Shown in pieces: positions 1 to 10,446 of a DNA stretch of 64,000 nucleotides. A program made the position numbers and the translations under genes. Origin of the DNA: Nageia nagi (Eukaryota; Pinophyta); contig JBITNC010000001.1 in NCBI GenBank assembly GCA_050084985.1, positions 149,234,001 to 149,298,000 of the forward strand, read 5' to 3'. The notes under the pieces are model-generated. The model worked only from the letters and a program-made list of their open reading frames with translations, had not been told where the DNA came from and searched no databases. Within the stretch, counting starts at the first letter, position 1, and each line of letters starts with the position of its first letter.

Positions 1-1180
1 AAAAATTGGGCATCCAAAAAAAGAGAATATTCAATTGGTATTGACTATTTGCAATTCAGATATTCAATATTCCAAAAATATATGTCTATACAAAAATCAA
101 ATTTTTGCACATGCCTTTATTTTAACAATTTATAATTTCATCTTTTTAGTCATGTAACTTATATCATAAGCACATATTTTAAATAAGCGAAAATAGAAAC
201 ACAATTTAGGACTTGAATCGCTTACCAATTTTCAATAAATCATGTTGTTAACAACATGCATTTAATATAAATAATCATGAAATCTAGAACATAATCAATT
301 TCATTACAAATACATAATGTAAACATTCAATATCACTATATTTGCTATTTAATATTTCATGTTTTGGACATCGTTGACAACATGGAACTAGAAAAATTAG
401 ATTTTCAAAAATAAGTTACGACCAATTAATATAATTTCATGTGTTTTCCCCTCATAACTTACCACTTTGCAAGCACTAATATTGATATTTTGAAAGTGAT
501 TCATTTAGGCTAGGGTTTAATGCAAAATTGAATAAAAAGAAGGTTAAACATTGGCATTTGGTACTTCACCCCTATCATTTTTCTATTTGACAAGACTGTG
601 ACCCTTCTTTCTAGCTTGGCATTGACCTTCTTCTCACTTTCATTAATTTCCCTTATGATTGACCTTGTTACCTCATTGCCCTAATCATTTGATTTTGCTC
701 ACCTACCTGCTAATATGGAATATGATGGATGGCATGCAGTGAAGAAGCATTTAAATTGGTGTAAAGGACATATTGCAAAGTATTTGCATAGTCTCCCTTT
801 TAACCATTCGATAAGTTTTTATCCTTTGCTATTTCTTTTACATTTTCCATTTCACCCGCTTTTAAACCATAAGGCTTCCTTTTTCTACCATTTTATTTTT
901 TTTGTTTTCCCCTAGCCAGGACCTCATCATCTATCTTACATACAACCATTGAGCATTATTGTATTGTTCATGCTTGTAATTGATACCCTAACCCTAACAT
1001 TGGTATTTTGAGATTGTTTGAGATTATATTTGTACTTCTAAACTAGATGTGGGTATTTTTTGGAAGAAATTGCTAATTTTCACTTGAGATTATGATTATT
1101 TTACTTGATTTCTCATAGTTACTAATATGAATTTCAATTTTTTTAATTTTACAGGAGTGAAAAATAATAATTAGGGGTGG
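1..1180. other. AT-rich intergenic DNA
   Basis: No coding frame with family resemblance was found on either strand; all open frames are short and AT-driven. The one distinct structure is a perfect 18-base palindrome at 241-258 (CATGTTGTT/AACAACATG). Near 900-1170 the sequence leads into the plant-mobile-domain relic without a visible boundary. Confidence 0.5.
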
Positions 1181-1189
1181 AGCCATGTT

Positions 1190-2625
1190 TTTGCATCATT
1201 GGATAAGGCCAGGGAGTGGCCCAAATCAAATCATAAGGATGATATTCTCATGAGATCAGGATTACATGATCTTGTTGTGGTTGGTCATGTCCAAAATGAC
1301 CTCCCTCTTCTTATAGCATTAGTTATGTGTTGGGACCAGGATACCAACACCTTTCACCTACCCCTAGTCGAAATGACCATTACACTTAACATATACTAGA
1401 TATGGGGTGTGCTTATGAGAAGATTATTATGATTATACCACTTGGACTCTAGAGAGTTAGGGAGAACCCTAGAGATGTAGCTATGACATGTTGGGTTTTA
1501 ATACTATGTGGATATAGATATCCACACACACTAAAGGCTAGATAATGAGAGATAGACATGTTACAGTAGTAGGACATAGTGTGGATTTCCTATGCTGATT
1601 ATGTATCAAATGAGGATGCTTTCAATTGACCTGGGTGAGACAACCATGTTTCCTTTGAAGCAAAAGGAAGCTTGCAGAGCAGCACTTACCATAATGCATA
1701 TTGAGATATTTTGGTATTTGGCAAGGTATTTAACCTACCCCTATATACTATATTAGATAGAGAGTGGAGAGTTATGTCCCATAAGGGGCACATATTATGC
1801 ACTCATGGGTGATGACATGGGATGAGCCACATATAATGGATCCCATAAATTCCACCTATATGGCTTAGGGTAGGGTTAGAGGATACATGACATGATGGGA
1901 TGCGATAAGACCAGCCCTATTGGGTAGTGATGAGGAGGAAGATGATGAGGAGATGGTTTTCACTCCTTTGGAAGAGTCTTTTGATGAAAATGAGTAGAAT
2001 ATAGACAACCCTATGCATGATATTCTTATGCAGGAGTAGTCATTCATGCCAGCACCAGGGTTATATACATTAGTTAAATCTATACCAATTATTTTAGAAG
2101 GTAACACTCAATTACACACTTATAAGTTTATGGAATTTTTTATTTTTAGTTAACATACTATGGATAACTGACTATGTTATGACTTTTATGTATTTTACAT
2201 GAGATATAACCACTCAAATCACCACCTTAGAGGCAGAGATTGAGAGACTAAATCCCTTCAAGGCTATAGTTTCTAGTCTATAATCATAGCTTTCTATTCT
2301 TCAGTCCATAGTTGCAGCTAAGGATGCTCAAATAGCATCAATGGATCAAACATTAAAGAGATTGCAGGAGAGAGTTGACATACCCCCATCAAATGAATAA
2401 TGGGTATTTATACAATAGTTAATGGATAAGATAAAGAAACATGAAAAATATATTATTGCACTTAGGAGTAATTATGAGAGAGCCAAGGCAATAATGGCCT
2501 CTCATGGTATTATTTCTAGTGAGGTGTCAGGTGGGATATTGATTTCTAGACAAATTAGTGGTAGTAGGAGGGTATCTAGGCCTAGTGAGGTAGGTAGTAA
2601 TGGCAGTAGTGCACGTCACTAGATT
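1190..2625 (+). pseudogene. Plant mobile domain (PMD/MAIN-like) protein relic
   Basis: The stretch at about 1235-1390 reads as the N-terminal part of a plant mobile domain: an 'SGLHDL' block, then 'LIALVMCWDQDTNTFHLP' followed by 'EMTITL'. This matches the family pattern in which a W..(D/E)T.TFHLP segment precedes a (G/V)E(M/C)T.TL segment. Downstream, to about 2110, the frame is broken by many stops but ends in an acidic block (DEEEDDEE, about 1930-1950). From 2215 to 2622 there is a coiled-coil-like tail rich in Leu, Glu, Lys and Arg, including an open 66-codon segment at 2422-2622 ending in a Ser/Arg-rich tail. PMD proteins occur both as host genes and inside Mutator-like and gypsy transposons. 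No terminal repeats were found, so the carrier is unknown. The tail's membership in the same gene is inferred from order and strand. Confidence 0.5.
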
Positions 2626-2639
2626 GTACAATGAGATAT

Positions 2640-3330
2640 GATTTTTCCCCCTTTTAATTATTATATACATATGATATTTTTTGGCTCCCAATTCTATGTA
2701 TATAAATGATTTACTTGATTATATAATTTTTCTTATATGATTTCCATTTTGAATTTCAAAGGAGAAATTTCAAAGTTGTAAGCAATAAGCTATATATACC
2801 ACTTCATGTTTTCATTTGCAACTTCATCACATATTTTTACAAAATAACAATTTTATGTATAAAATGAATGTAAGTAACAAACCTAATGAATACATCCATA
2901 CTAATTAATAAACAATATTCAATTTCATTATTTGATTCAAACTCATGAATGAACTAAACACATGATTCCCTATTTACAATACACAAACCATAAGAAAGTT
3001 TTTCCATTTTAATGAATTTAAAACCTAATGACATGTGTATAAGATGTCTTAGTATACCTTAAAGAAATAAGATATACAATCTATTTTTATTTTGGTTTGG
3101 TATAAGCACACCATTAACAACGTGTAAACAATCACATGCTATTAACAACATGGGTTTTGAAGATTTTTTTAGAAAAAAATATATGAGGGAAATTATCAAA
3201 ATTTACCCTGAACACAAATAGAATCATCACATAACCATTATGAAAATGAAAAATACACATTTAACCATTTAGAAAATAACATGCTTATAGTACACTATAA
3301 TTTTTAATTTTTCAAATTTAAGCAATGAAT
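2640..3330. other. AT-rich spacer without gene
   Basis: There is no recognisable coding, RNA or terminal-repeat structure. It lies between the PMD relic and the truncated gypsy gag. AACAACRTG words recur here (3116-3150) as they do around 241-258 and 375. Confidence 0.4.
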
Positions 3331-3338
3331 TTTCGTAC

Positions 3339-5760
3339 CTAGGATGCTTTAATAACACATAAGTATTTTGCAAATGCAAGTACAAAAATAGATGCCTTTC
3401 TAATGGTATAAGTTACATCGTTGATAGCATGCAAATAGTTTTGCATGTAGTTAGCAACATTCTTTCTATAAGGTGTACAACTACATTTTGCTTTCTCTTC
3501 ATCATAGCTCTTAGTTTCTTGTTGCTGATATTCTCTACATTCATTTCTATTAGAGAAATAATAGTTCATACAATGTGAAGTACTTATCGAACCAATGAAA
3601 CTTTTTGGTTGTTGAGTTATCTTTGGGTTTCATAAATATCTCCAACTGTTCATTATCAAGATGTACAAGTCCTGCTTCAAGATTATCATCCATTCGAATT
3701 GCTTTCTTATCAATAAAATCTTGAATGATATTTTTCAATACCTTGCAATTTTTTATTATGTGCCTTGGTGTCCTATGGCAATTTTAAAATTCTTCAAGTC
3801 TATAATTTTTAGGAACACCATTAAGAAAATGATGTTGAACCATTAGTGGAAGCTAAATAAGATCTTCTTTAATAATACATTAAGAATATTATCAACAGTA
3901 TCAGTTAACTTAGTAAACTTCCTTTGTGGTCTAGCCTTTTTTCTATCAACATTAGCTATAGCAATTTCTAGTTTCTCCTTCTTTTCATACACTTGAGGTT
4001 TTTCTTCCTTTTCATACATTTGAGATCTTTGATAACACTCTTATATGTTTGCTTGATACAATCTTCCATTTTAAGTAAAATATCTATCATTTTAACTAAT
4101 GTTAATCCATTATTAGATACAACTTATATTTTATACATAGGTAACAAAGCATTTGCAAAAGTATTCTTTAAATCTTGCTGAGTCACAAAGATTTTATTTG
4201 TAGTTTGTTTCCATACTTTCATAAAATCATACATAGATTGATTAGATAATTGCTTAATTTTACATAAATCCTTGAATTGAATTTTTTTATGATATAATAT
4301 CTAAAGTTTTTCAGAAATTTATGTATCAAATCCTTATACTTATCAATACTCTTTTCAGAAAGACTAAAGTACCTTTTTAATGTATCATCTTTCAAGCTAC
4401 TTGAAATTAATTTTGCAAGCATATATCTATCATGAACATATTCAATAGCTTCCTCTTGAAATTTTCTAACATGCATTTTTGGATCTTGTAAACCATCGAA
4501 TTTCGTAAATTTTATACTCTTTTTACCACAAAAAAATTAGAAATAATTCTATCATTCAATGGATGCTTTAAGAAATAATACGAAATCATCTTTATGCATA
4601 TCTTTTTCTAAGTTTTCAATCCTTTCCGTAATTATCTTTCCATTATTTAGCACTGTTGGAGATTGCTTTGGTTGTTGGTTTTGCACTATAGGCTTATTCC
4701 CTAAAGGTATATTGATATTTAGGGATGGTGATGGGGTTTTTGGTGGTGCATTTCTATTTTGAGATGTTAGTTTATTTGCTTTTTCCCTTCTAAGTTCATC
4801 CTTCTTTTAGTGGCACAAATGGTCTAATCCTATGTATTGTTTCGTGTTCAATTTTATCAAAAAATTCTAACATAAACTCTAATTATTGATCCTCATTAGC
4901 CTTTTGAAAGTAATCAATTTCTTAGGCTTGTAAAATAGCAACAACTTTTATATCATGTTCTTCTTTTAACCAACTAGGGTTATGTACATAAACATTATTA
5001 ATTATAGCAAAAACTTGTTTAGTAATATTTTCTACAATTTCATCATCACACAAAATTCTCCTACCTTTGTTTCTATTAGAACCCTCGAGAATCATACTTG
5101 GATTATGATCTTAAGATTCTTCTTCTCTCTTCTCATTGAGTTCCTCAATGATCACCTTTTTTAGAGGTTCAAGAACTCCTGCTTCTACGTTGTTAGCAGT
5201 GTGCATACAATCCATGTTGTTAATGGTATTTTTCTTGATGGTATAAGCCCTCTATTTTATGGATCTTGCATTTTCATAAGAAAATAGACTATCTGAGGAT
5301 AGTGGAGTTCTAGGATTCACTTCTAATAACTCATAATTTGTTAAGATATTTATAACATCTTTAGCATTATTAGTAATATAATACTCCAAATTTTCCTTAT
5401 TAGATAGTAATTCCTTTATTGATCTAACATGACTAGAAATTCTATCTAATTCTTCAATTTTAGCATCACTATCAGAAGTATCATCATGTCTTCCTCGATT
5501 TACATTATCAAAATCGTAATCATTTAAAGACATATTAGCCTTATTAGGGGTTTGTACAATAATATATATTCTTTTGTTAGAATTTATAGATTCAATATAA
5601 TTATCCTCATCAGTATCCATTTTATCATTAGGATCAAGCTCATGCATTTGTATAGATAAATCAAGGTTAACCTTAACACTTCTTCTGATCTCATTAAAAT
5701 GGACCTTACTTCTAGAAACCTTAAGTTGTTCTTTATTCAAATTTATCTTTGGAACATAGG
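3339..5760 (-). pseudogene. gag: Ty3/gypsy gag relic (Tat/Athila-type)
   Basis: This is the capsid polyprotein of a gypsy retrotransposon, read right to left. It opens with a 162-codon acidic, charged segment (5252-5740). After several stops comes the diagnostic gag core at 4219-4530: a KFDG..DP..HVR.F box, then 'MLAKLISSSLKDD', 'RYFSLSEKSIDKY' and 'LIHKFLKNF'. A C-terminal part at 3550-3800 has an H..K.C-like block followed by 'LKNIIQDFIDKKAIRMDD', which is typical of the end of Tat-type gag. The last open segment (3339-3569) is linker sequence. No protease, reverse transcriptase or LTR follows below 3339, so this is an isolated gag fragment. The frame is interrupted repeatedly. A Tat/Athila lineage is likely from the gag pattern but not certain. 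Confidence 0.65.
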
Positions 5761-6640
5761 TAGAACAAACCCTAGTTTTATCATTTTCTCAATCCATTAC
5801 TCTAAGCACCTCGGGTAAGGGAAGAGATAACAACATAAATATATTCAATATTCATAACTCCTAATAAGGGATGCTCTACAATGGAATATAGGTGTGTAAG
5901 AATATTGAATTCACCAAAATATAGACCCTAAATTATGTAAAATGGAAATATACATAATTAATAAAATGATCTACAATATAAGAAGAGCTAGATATGTACA
6001 CTATATCAAAATATGACAAATATACATGAAAAGCATGCACCTAATATGAAGCATATGCAATCTGTGAAAGTAAATGTCAATGGATCTTCAAAGGATTAGA
6101 ATCAGATTGAAGGCGAGCTCGTAATGGATCTTCGTATGTCTAAATTAATAACCTCTTCCCCCAAAATTTGAAACCCTTGATCCTCAAGATACACACAGTT
6201 AACAATGTTGAATATGAATAATTATGGAGTGTGCAAAAGATAGAAAGTTTTAGATCTCAATGTATAACAATTTCTTATAATAGGTGGCATCTAAAGACAC
6301 TATTGCTTGATGAAGATTGCAAGAGACAACCACCTATAAAAGATGTTTTCATATCAAAAAGTTTCGATTTATGTAGGTCAACCTATTCCACTGGCATATA
6401 TAGCCTGCAAAGACATATAGGGGAGTGAAGGTTGACCTCTAACAATAATATAAAGCTTTATTGTATTCAAGATAAATTGAGATATGAACCATAGCATATG
6501 ACATTGCATTGGCCCTAGCATATTGTAATATTAACTTTATATTGACATTTGTAATATTGCAATAAATAATTTAGGAAGTTTAAATATGATTTATTAAATA
6601 AATAATACATCATTTTTAGGCATCTATAATTTCCTTCAAT
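5761..6640. other. Noncoding stretch, possible gypsy 5' leader
   Basis: No gene is recognised. As the upstream side of the minus-strand gypsy gag, it may contain that element's leader or LTR remnant, but no matching second copy exists in the window and no clear primer-binding site is visible. An open plus-strand frame at 6231-6428 resembles nothing known. Confidence 0.35.
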
Positions 6641-6645
6641 CTAAA

Positions 6646-6855
6646 ATGGAAGATATGTTTAAACCCTACAAGAAGAAGGATGAGGAGATCCAAAACATAA
6701 AAGGTCAATTGATGAAAGCAAAAGAGGAAATAAAACAAGTGACAAAGGAAAGAAACAAATTTAGAGACTAGCTTGGAGACCTTCAAATCATGTTTTATCA
6801 ACTAGAAGTTGAATCACTTCTTCTGGTTCTAAAAAAATTGAAGAAGATTCTTTAG
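6646..6855 (+). pseudogene. Small coiled-coil fragment with internal stop
   Basis: From the ATG at 6646 a 69-codon frame runs to TAG at 6853-6855, interrupted by one TAG at about 6769. The first part is highly charged and heptad-like (KKKDEEIQNIKGQLMKAKEE, then IKQVTKERNKF). It resembles the coiled-coil tails of PMD or gag-associated proteins. The family is not recognised, and composition alone could mislead here. Confidence 0.3.
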
Positions 6856-7164
6856 TGTGATATATTTCATAGGTCAAAATTCTATATGTAATAACTTATA
6901 CTTCTTTCTATTAAATTACCCTAACAATATTATGTGATGTGTATGACAAGATTAACAAAGAATTGATAATAAAAGTTGTTATCAAAGAATGCAATTTTTG
7001 GATACGTATTTATGTAGTTTGGATATATGTATAGATTTTGGATACATTCATGTATATATACACATTGGATATATATTTTGATGTGGTGGATACCATTTTG
7101 AATTTTGTGGAGACTGATTATCATTAAATACAATCAAAATTTATAAAATATTTAACTATCTATA

Positions 7165-7458
7165 TGAGATGGAGGGGCAATTTAAAACCACCTCCCTATG
7201 ATTTTTTAGGGGAAGTTTAAAACATCGTATAAAAATATCTTGTATAATCAATTTGTTTCTTCCTACCCATACTTTTCCATATTTTTCATCTTTTTTTAGG
7301 GTAGTTTCTGGAAGGGTAGTTTAAAACTGCCTCTTAATGATTTTATGGGGGCGGTTCCATAAAAAATGCCACTAAAATTACAATTGTAGGTGGTTTTAAA
7401 TTGTTTCCGCATAATTGCCTCGAATTACCCACATATAAATCCCATTTTTGGTCTAGTG
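7165..7458 (-). mobile_element. Solitary CACTA (EnSpm) transposon terminus
   Basis: Read on the minus strand from 7458, the sequence starts CACTAGACCAAAAATGGG, the form expected of a CACTA-superfamily end. Behind it come repeated subterminal words built on GGCRRTTTAAAAC.GCC: at 7171-7195 (almost palindromic), 7209-7226, 7313-7333, 7341-7350 and 7387-7410. Inverted and direct subterminal copies of this kind are known transposase-binding arrays in the family. No partner CACTAG end is seen to the left within the window and no transposase frame remains, so this is a deletion relic with one end. Confidence 0.6.
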
Positions 7459-7461
7459 ACA

Positions 7462-7660
7462 TACCATACCTTTGTGACAACATTGAACATATTGAAGCAA
7501 ATACCTAACTTTGAAGAGTTAGTAAACATATTGCAACAAGAAGAAGCTTCCCTTATGACTTAAAAATGAAGAGGAACAAGGCATTATATCCAATAAAAGA
7601 GGCAAGAAGTATTTTGAATAAAAAGATAAAGGTAAGAAGTTCTTTCAATCTAATGATATC
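7462..7660 (+). pseudogene. gag: Copia gag (UBN2-type) fragment
   Basis: The plus-strand reading 'FVTTLNILKQIPNFEELVN' followed by 'ILQQEEASLM' resembles the segment of copia gag proteins with the pattern L...Y..(L/F)VTTL......(F/L)EEL...L..EEA. It directly abuts the CACTA terminus at 7458, suggesting the transposon landed in, or deleted into, an older copia copy. Stops follow after about 35 codons. The assignment rests on one short motif. Confidence 0.4.
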
Positions 7661-8300
7661 TCTCGACAATTTTTGATATATAAAGAATTATATCAAAACT
7701 AATTTATTACAATGCAAATTGTGCTATGAATTGAATTTAAAATTTTGTTTATTCTTATTTATTTTTAATATATTATTTTTTATCTCATAAACTACAAACG
7801 TGTTTTACTCATTCTTCCCGTTAACAAAGTAACAATAAAATGCTTCTCAATGTAAACATCATTTAAATCCAATAACTTATAAAACCCAATGAAAATATAT
7901 CCAAAACTAAATATACATTCAAATTATTATTTCTAACAAATTCAAGATTCATAATCAAATCTCCTATATACATATTATAAATACACATAATACTCTTTTA
8001 TTATTTATCTCTTATCTCATCCTCGTAATATAATGTATTAATTAGCTGAGTATTATTCTTTAATTGCTCTATCAATCACCGAGGCTTAACCAAAATCAGT
8101 AACTCCAATTACCTGCTTTGCAAAGCCCAATGTTACAAAATACATTAACTATTTACACAATAAGCTCTGCCACTCCCAAAAGCTCGGAGGAGGAGTGGAG
8201 GGTCGTGAAGACGACTCCAATTACCTGCTCTGCAAAACCCAATTTACATTAACTATTTACACAATCTCAATCAGTCTTCCAGGAGTTGTAGATATTGCAT
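7661..8300. other. 3' flank of the ERF locus
   Basis: AT-rich up to about 8030, then more balanced in composition near the ERF stop codon. No other gene is seen. It holds the duplicated segment described separately (8102-8265). The ERF 3' untranslated region should lie here, but no unambiguous poly(A) signal could be chosen among the many AATAAA-like words on the minus strand. Confidence 0.45.
8102..8265. repeat. Two-copy direct duplication in ERF 3' flank
   Basis: The block beginning ACTCCAATTACCTGCT at 8102-8161 recurs at 8214-8265 and ends in the same word (CATTAACTATTTACACAAT). The second copy lacks about 8 bases in the middle. The offset is about 112 bp. Both copies lie just downstream of the ERF stop codon (8308-8310), in the probable 3' untranslated region. 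Confidence 0.75.
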
Positions 8301-8307
8301 GCTGCAG

Positions 8308-9038
8308 TCACAGCGCAGAATCGCAGTGCAAACACAATCCTTCCTCTTCGTCGTGCGGACAACTCCACAACTCCTCATTCCACACACTTCCCAACGCTTC
8401 TTCCAACTGCTTACCATCTCCCCCCACCTCCCAAACCAACTCTCCAATCCACTCCAACAAATCGGTGCCGGAATTCAACTCTCGATTCGGATCTGCGGAG
8501 AAACCGACGACATTTGAATGGTGTTCATGTCCACCACATTCGCTCTGCGGATCCAGCTCCAACACCCTCTCCCAGTATTCCATATACTTCTTTGTTGAAT
8601 TCGTAAAATCCGGCGCGCCTCCATCCTGCTTTGTATGCACAGCGTTCTCTAAATCTGGCATAGTTTCCGCTGCCACATTCTGGACCTCCTTTGATGGATG
8701 TGAGTGTTCGTCCACTGCAATGAGAGGTTGCAATTGTGGGGGGAAGTTGAGCTTGGCTTTGGGCCCCCTGATTTTGAGAGCCTCACGGTCGTATGCTCGC
8801 GCAGCATCCTCAGGAGTATTGTAAGTCCCGAGCCAAACTCGCATTCCCTTGAAGGGGTCTCTGATCTCAGCAGCCCACTTACCCGAGGGCCGCTTTCGTA
8901 TGCCTATGAAGGCGTGCTGCTTCTCCCTCCTGATATTCTTCTTCTTGTTGTTGTTTGGAAATGAGTCGTGGGGACTTGGCGATCACATTTGGTGGATCCA
9001 CCAGGAAGGAAGTCGGCGAGAATGGCTCCTCCGCACAT
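8308..9038 (-). pseudogene. Group VII ERF transcription factor, frame broken
   Basis: AP2/ERF proteins bind GCC-box DNA; group VII members sense oxygen through Cys2 of an N-terminal MCGG degron. The ATG at 9036-9038 opens MCGGAILADFLPGG, the family signature. That frame ends near the domain. The AP2/ERF domain (8740-8910) lies one frame over; its frame is open from 8982 to TGA at 8308-8310 but has no ATG before mid-domain. One missing base between about 8982 and 8945 (for example in the G4 run at 8970-8973) would explain this; counting it, the product would be about 243 residues. The domain keeps [28 protein letters not shown] and KAKLNFP, and a basic stretch precedes it. However, YRGIR is FIGIR and RPWG is RPSG, changing two base-contacting positions. 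The C-terminus is acidic with Trp-rich blocks ([14 protein letters not shown]). Composition is far GC-richer than its surroundings. It could be a recent pseudogene or an active gene with an assembly error. Confidence 0.82.
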
Positions 9039-9108
9039 CTGGGCGCTTTGCTTTTTATCCGATCACTGAAATGAAAATGGGTTGAACCGTTGAAGGGCAA
9101 GTTTGAGG

Positions 9109-9115
9109 ATTTATA
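9109..9115 (-). promoter_or_regulatory. TATA box of the ERF gene
   Basis: Minus-strand TATAAAT in the context GCTATAAATCC lies about 71 bases upstream of the MCGG start codon. A transcript starting about 30 bases downstream would have a leader of about 40 bases. The match is good and its position supports the 9038 start, but it is inferred from sequence only. Confidence 0.6.
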
Positions 9116-9175
9116 GCAGCGGATGTTTGAGGCAGACACGCCTGCGGTGGGACAAGAAACACAAGTCGTTTATTA

Positions 9176-9283
9176 AAGAGAGCAACTTGCTACATATATT
9201 TTATATACTTTTAGTAAAGGTATTTCAATATTAAATAAAAAAACTATAGCAGTGGAGTATTTAATTGAAGAGAGCAACTTGCT
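9176..9283. repeat. 16-bp direct repeat in ERF promoter
   Basis: AAGAGAGCAACTTGCT occurs identically at 9176-9191 and 9268-9283, 92 bp apart, 140-245 bp upstream of the ERF start codon. Flanking bases are partly similar too. It could be a duplicated cis-element or the remains of a small duplication. Confidence 0.65.
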
Positions 9284-9514
9284 CGTAAATAATCACAGCT
9301 TGTATGTAGGGACACATTTTATATGGGAAGGGAATTTAATCTCCACGGCGGTAAGGGTTTATTTAATATATTAATATTAAGAAAATATAATTCATATAAC
9401 TGTTGATTTTGATAAATAAATAAATTGACGTAGCTGCTTGTTTTGGTAAAACAATGTGCTGTGCTAATATTAATATATACGAGTATGGACGCAGCAACAT
9501 TTGTTGGAAAGACA

Positions 9515-10376
9515 GTTATAATTAATAAAGAAATCAATCCGTGTAGTTGTTCCCCAAAACCATGGACTATACCAACATTATTACATATGTTGTACTATAT
9601 GGTGACTTTCACATATGATCATCATTTTTTTTTTATATATATGATTATGATGATCATTTTGACATCTTTTTACATTCATTAATTTATAAGACTGATCAAA
9701 TTTTGTCTAAAAATTAATACATGCATTTTATTTATATTTTTATAAAATTAAATATTTTAAAAATTAAATTAAAATAGATATATTTAATAATTAATAAAGA
9801 AATCAATCCGTATAGTTGTTTCTCAAAACTATGGACTATACCAATATTATTATATATGTTGCATTATATGGTGACTTTCACATATGATTATGATGACCTT
9901 TTTGACATTTTTTTGCATTAATTGATTTATGAGATTAATCAAATTTTGTCTAAAAATTAATACATGTATTTTATTTATATTTTTATAAAATTAAATATTT
10001 TAAAAATTAAATTAAAACAGATATATTTAATAATTAATAAAGAAATCAATCTATGTAGTTGTTCCTCAAAACTATGGACTATACCAATATTATTATATAT
10101 GTTGTATTATATAGTGACTTTCACATATGACTATGATGACCTTTTTGACATTTTTTTGCATTAATTGATTTATGAGATTAATCAAATTTTGTCTAAAAAT
10201 TAATACATGTATTTTATTTATATTTTTATAAAATTAAGTATTTTAAAAATTAAATTAAAATAGATATATTTGATAATTAATGAAGAAATCAATCCTTGTA
10301 GTTGTTCCTCAAAACTATGGACTATACCAATATTATTATATATGTTGTATTATATGGTGACTTTCACATACAATCA

Positions 10377-10446
<70 letters not shown>

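Noticed and set aside
8195-8824. Plus-strand open frame of 209 codons
   Set aside because: It lies antisense to the ERF gene; its length comes from the GC-rich codons of the true gene and the translation shows no family.
8950-9010. A short intron joining the MCGG exon to the AP2/ERF frame
   Set aside because: The GT-AG pair of plausible size (72 bases, GTGGATCC to ATATCAG) does not change frame, and the pair that would restore frame is only about 32 bases, too short for a plant intron. A one-base break is simpler.
8879-9139. Minus-strand 86-codon frame starting upstream of the ERF TATA box
   Set aside because: It is in the third frame relative to the MCGG start and the AP2/ERF domain, begins upstream of the predicted transcript start and has no family pattern.
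10379-10443. Regular repeat as a CRISPR-like array
   Set aside because: It is a plain AT microsatellite; no repeat-spacer structure exists anywhere in the window.
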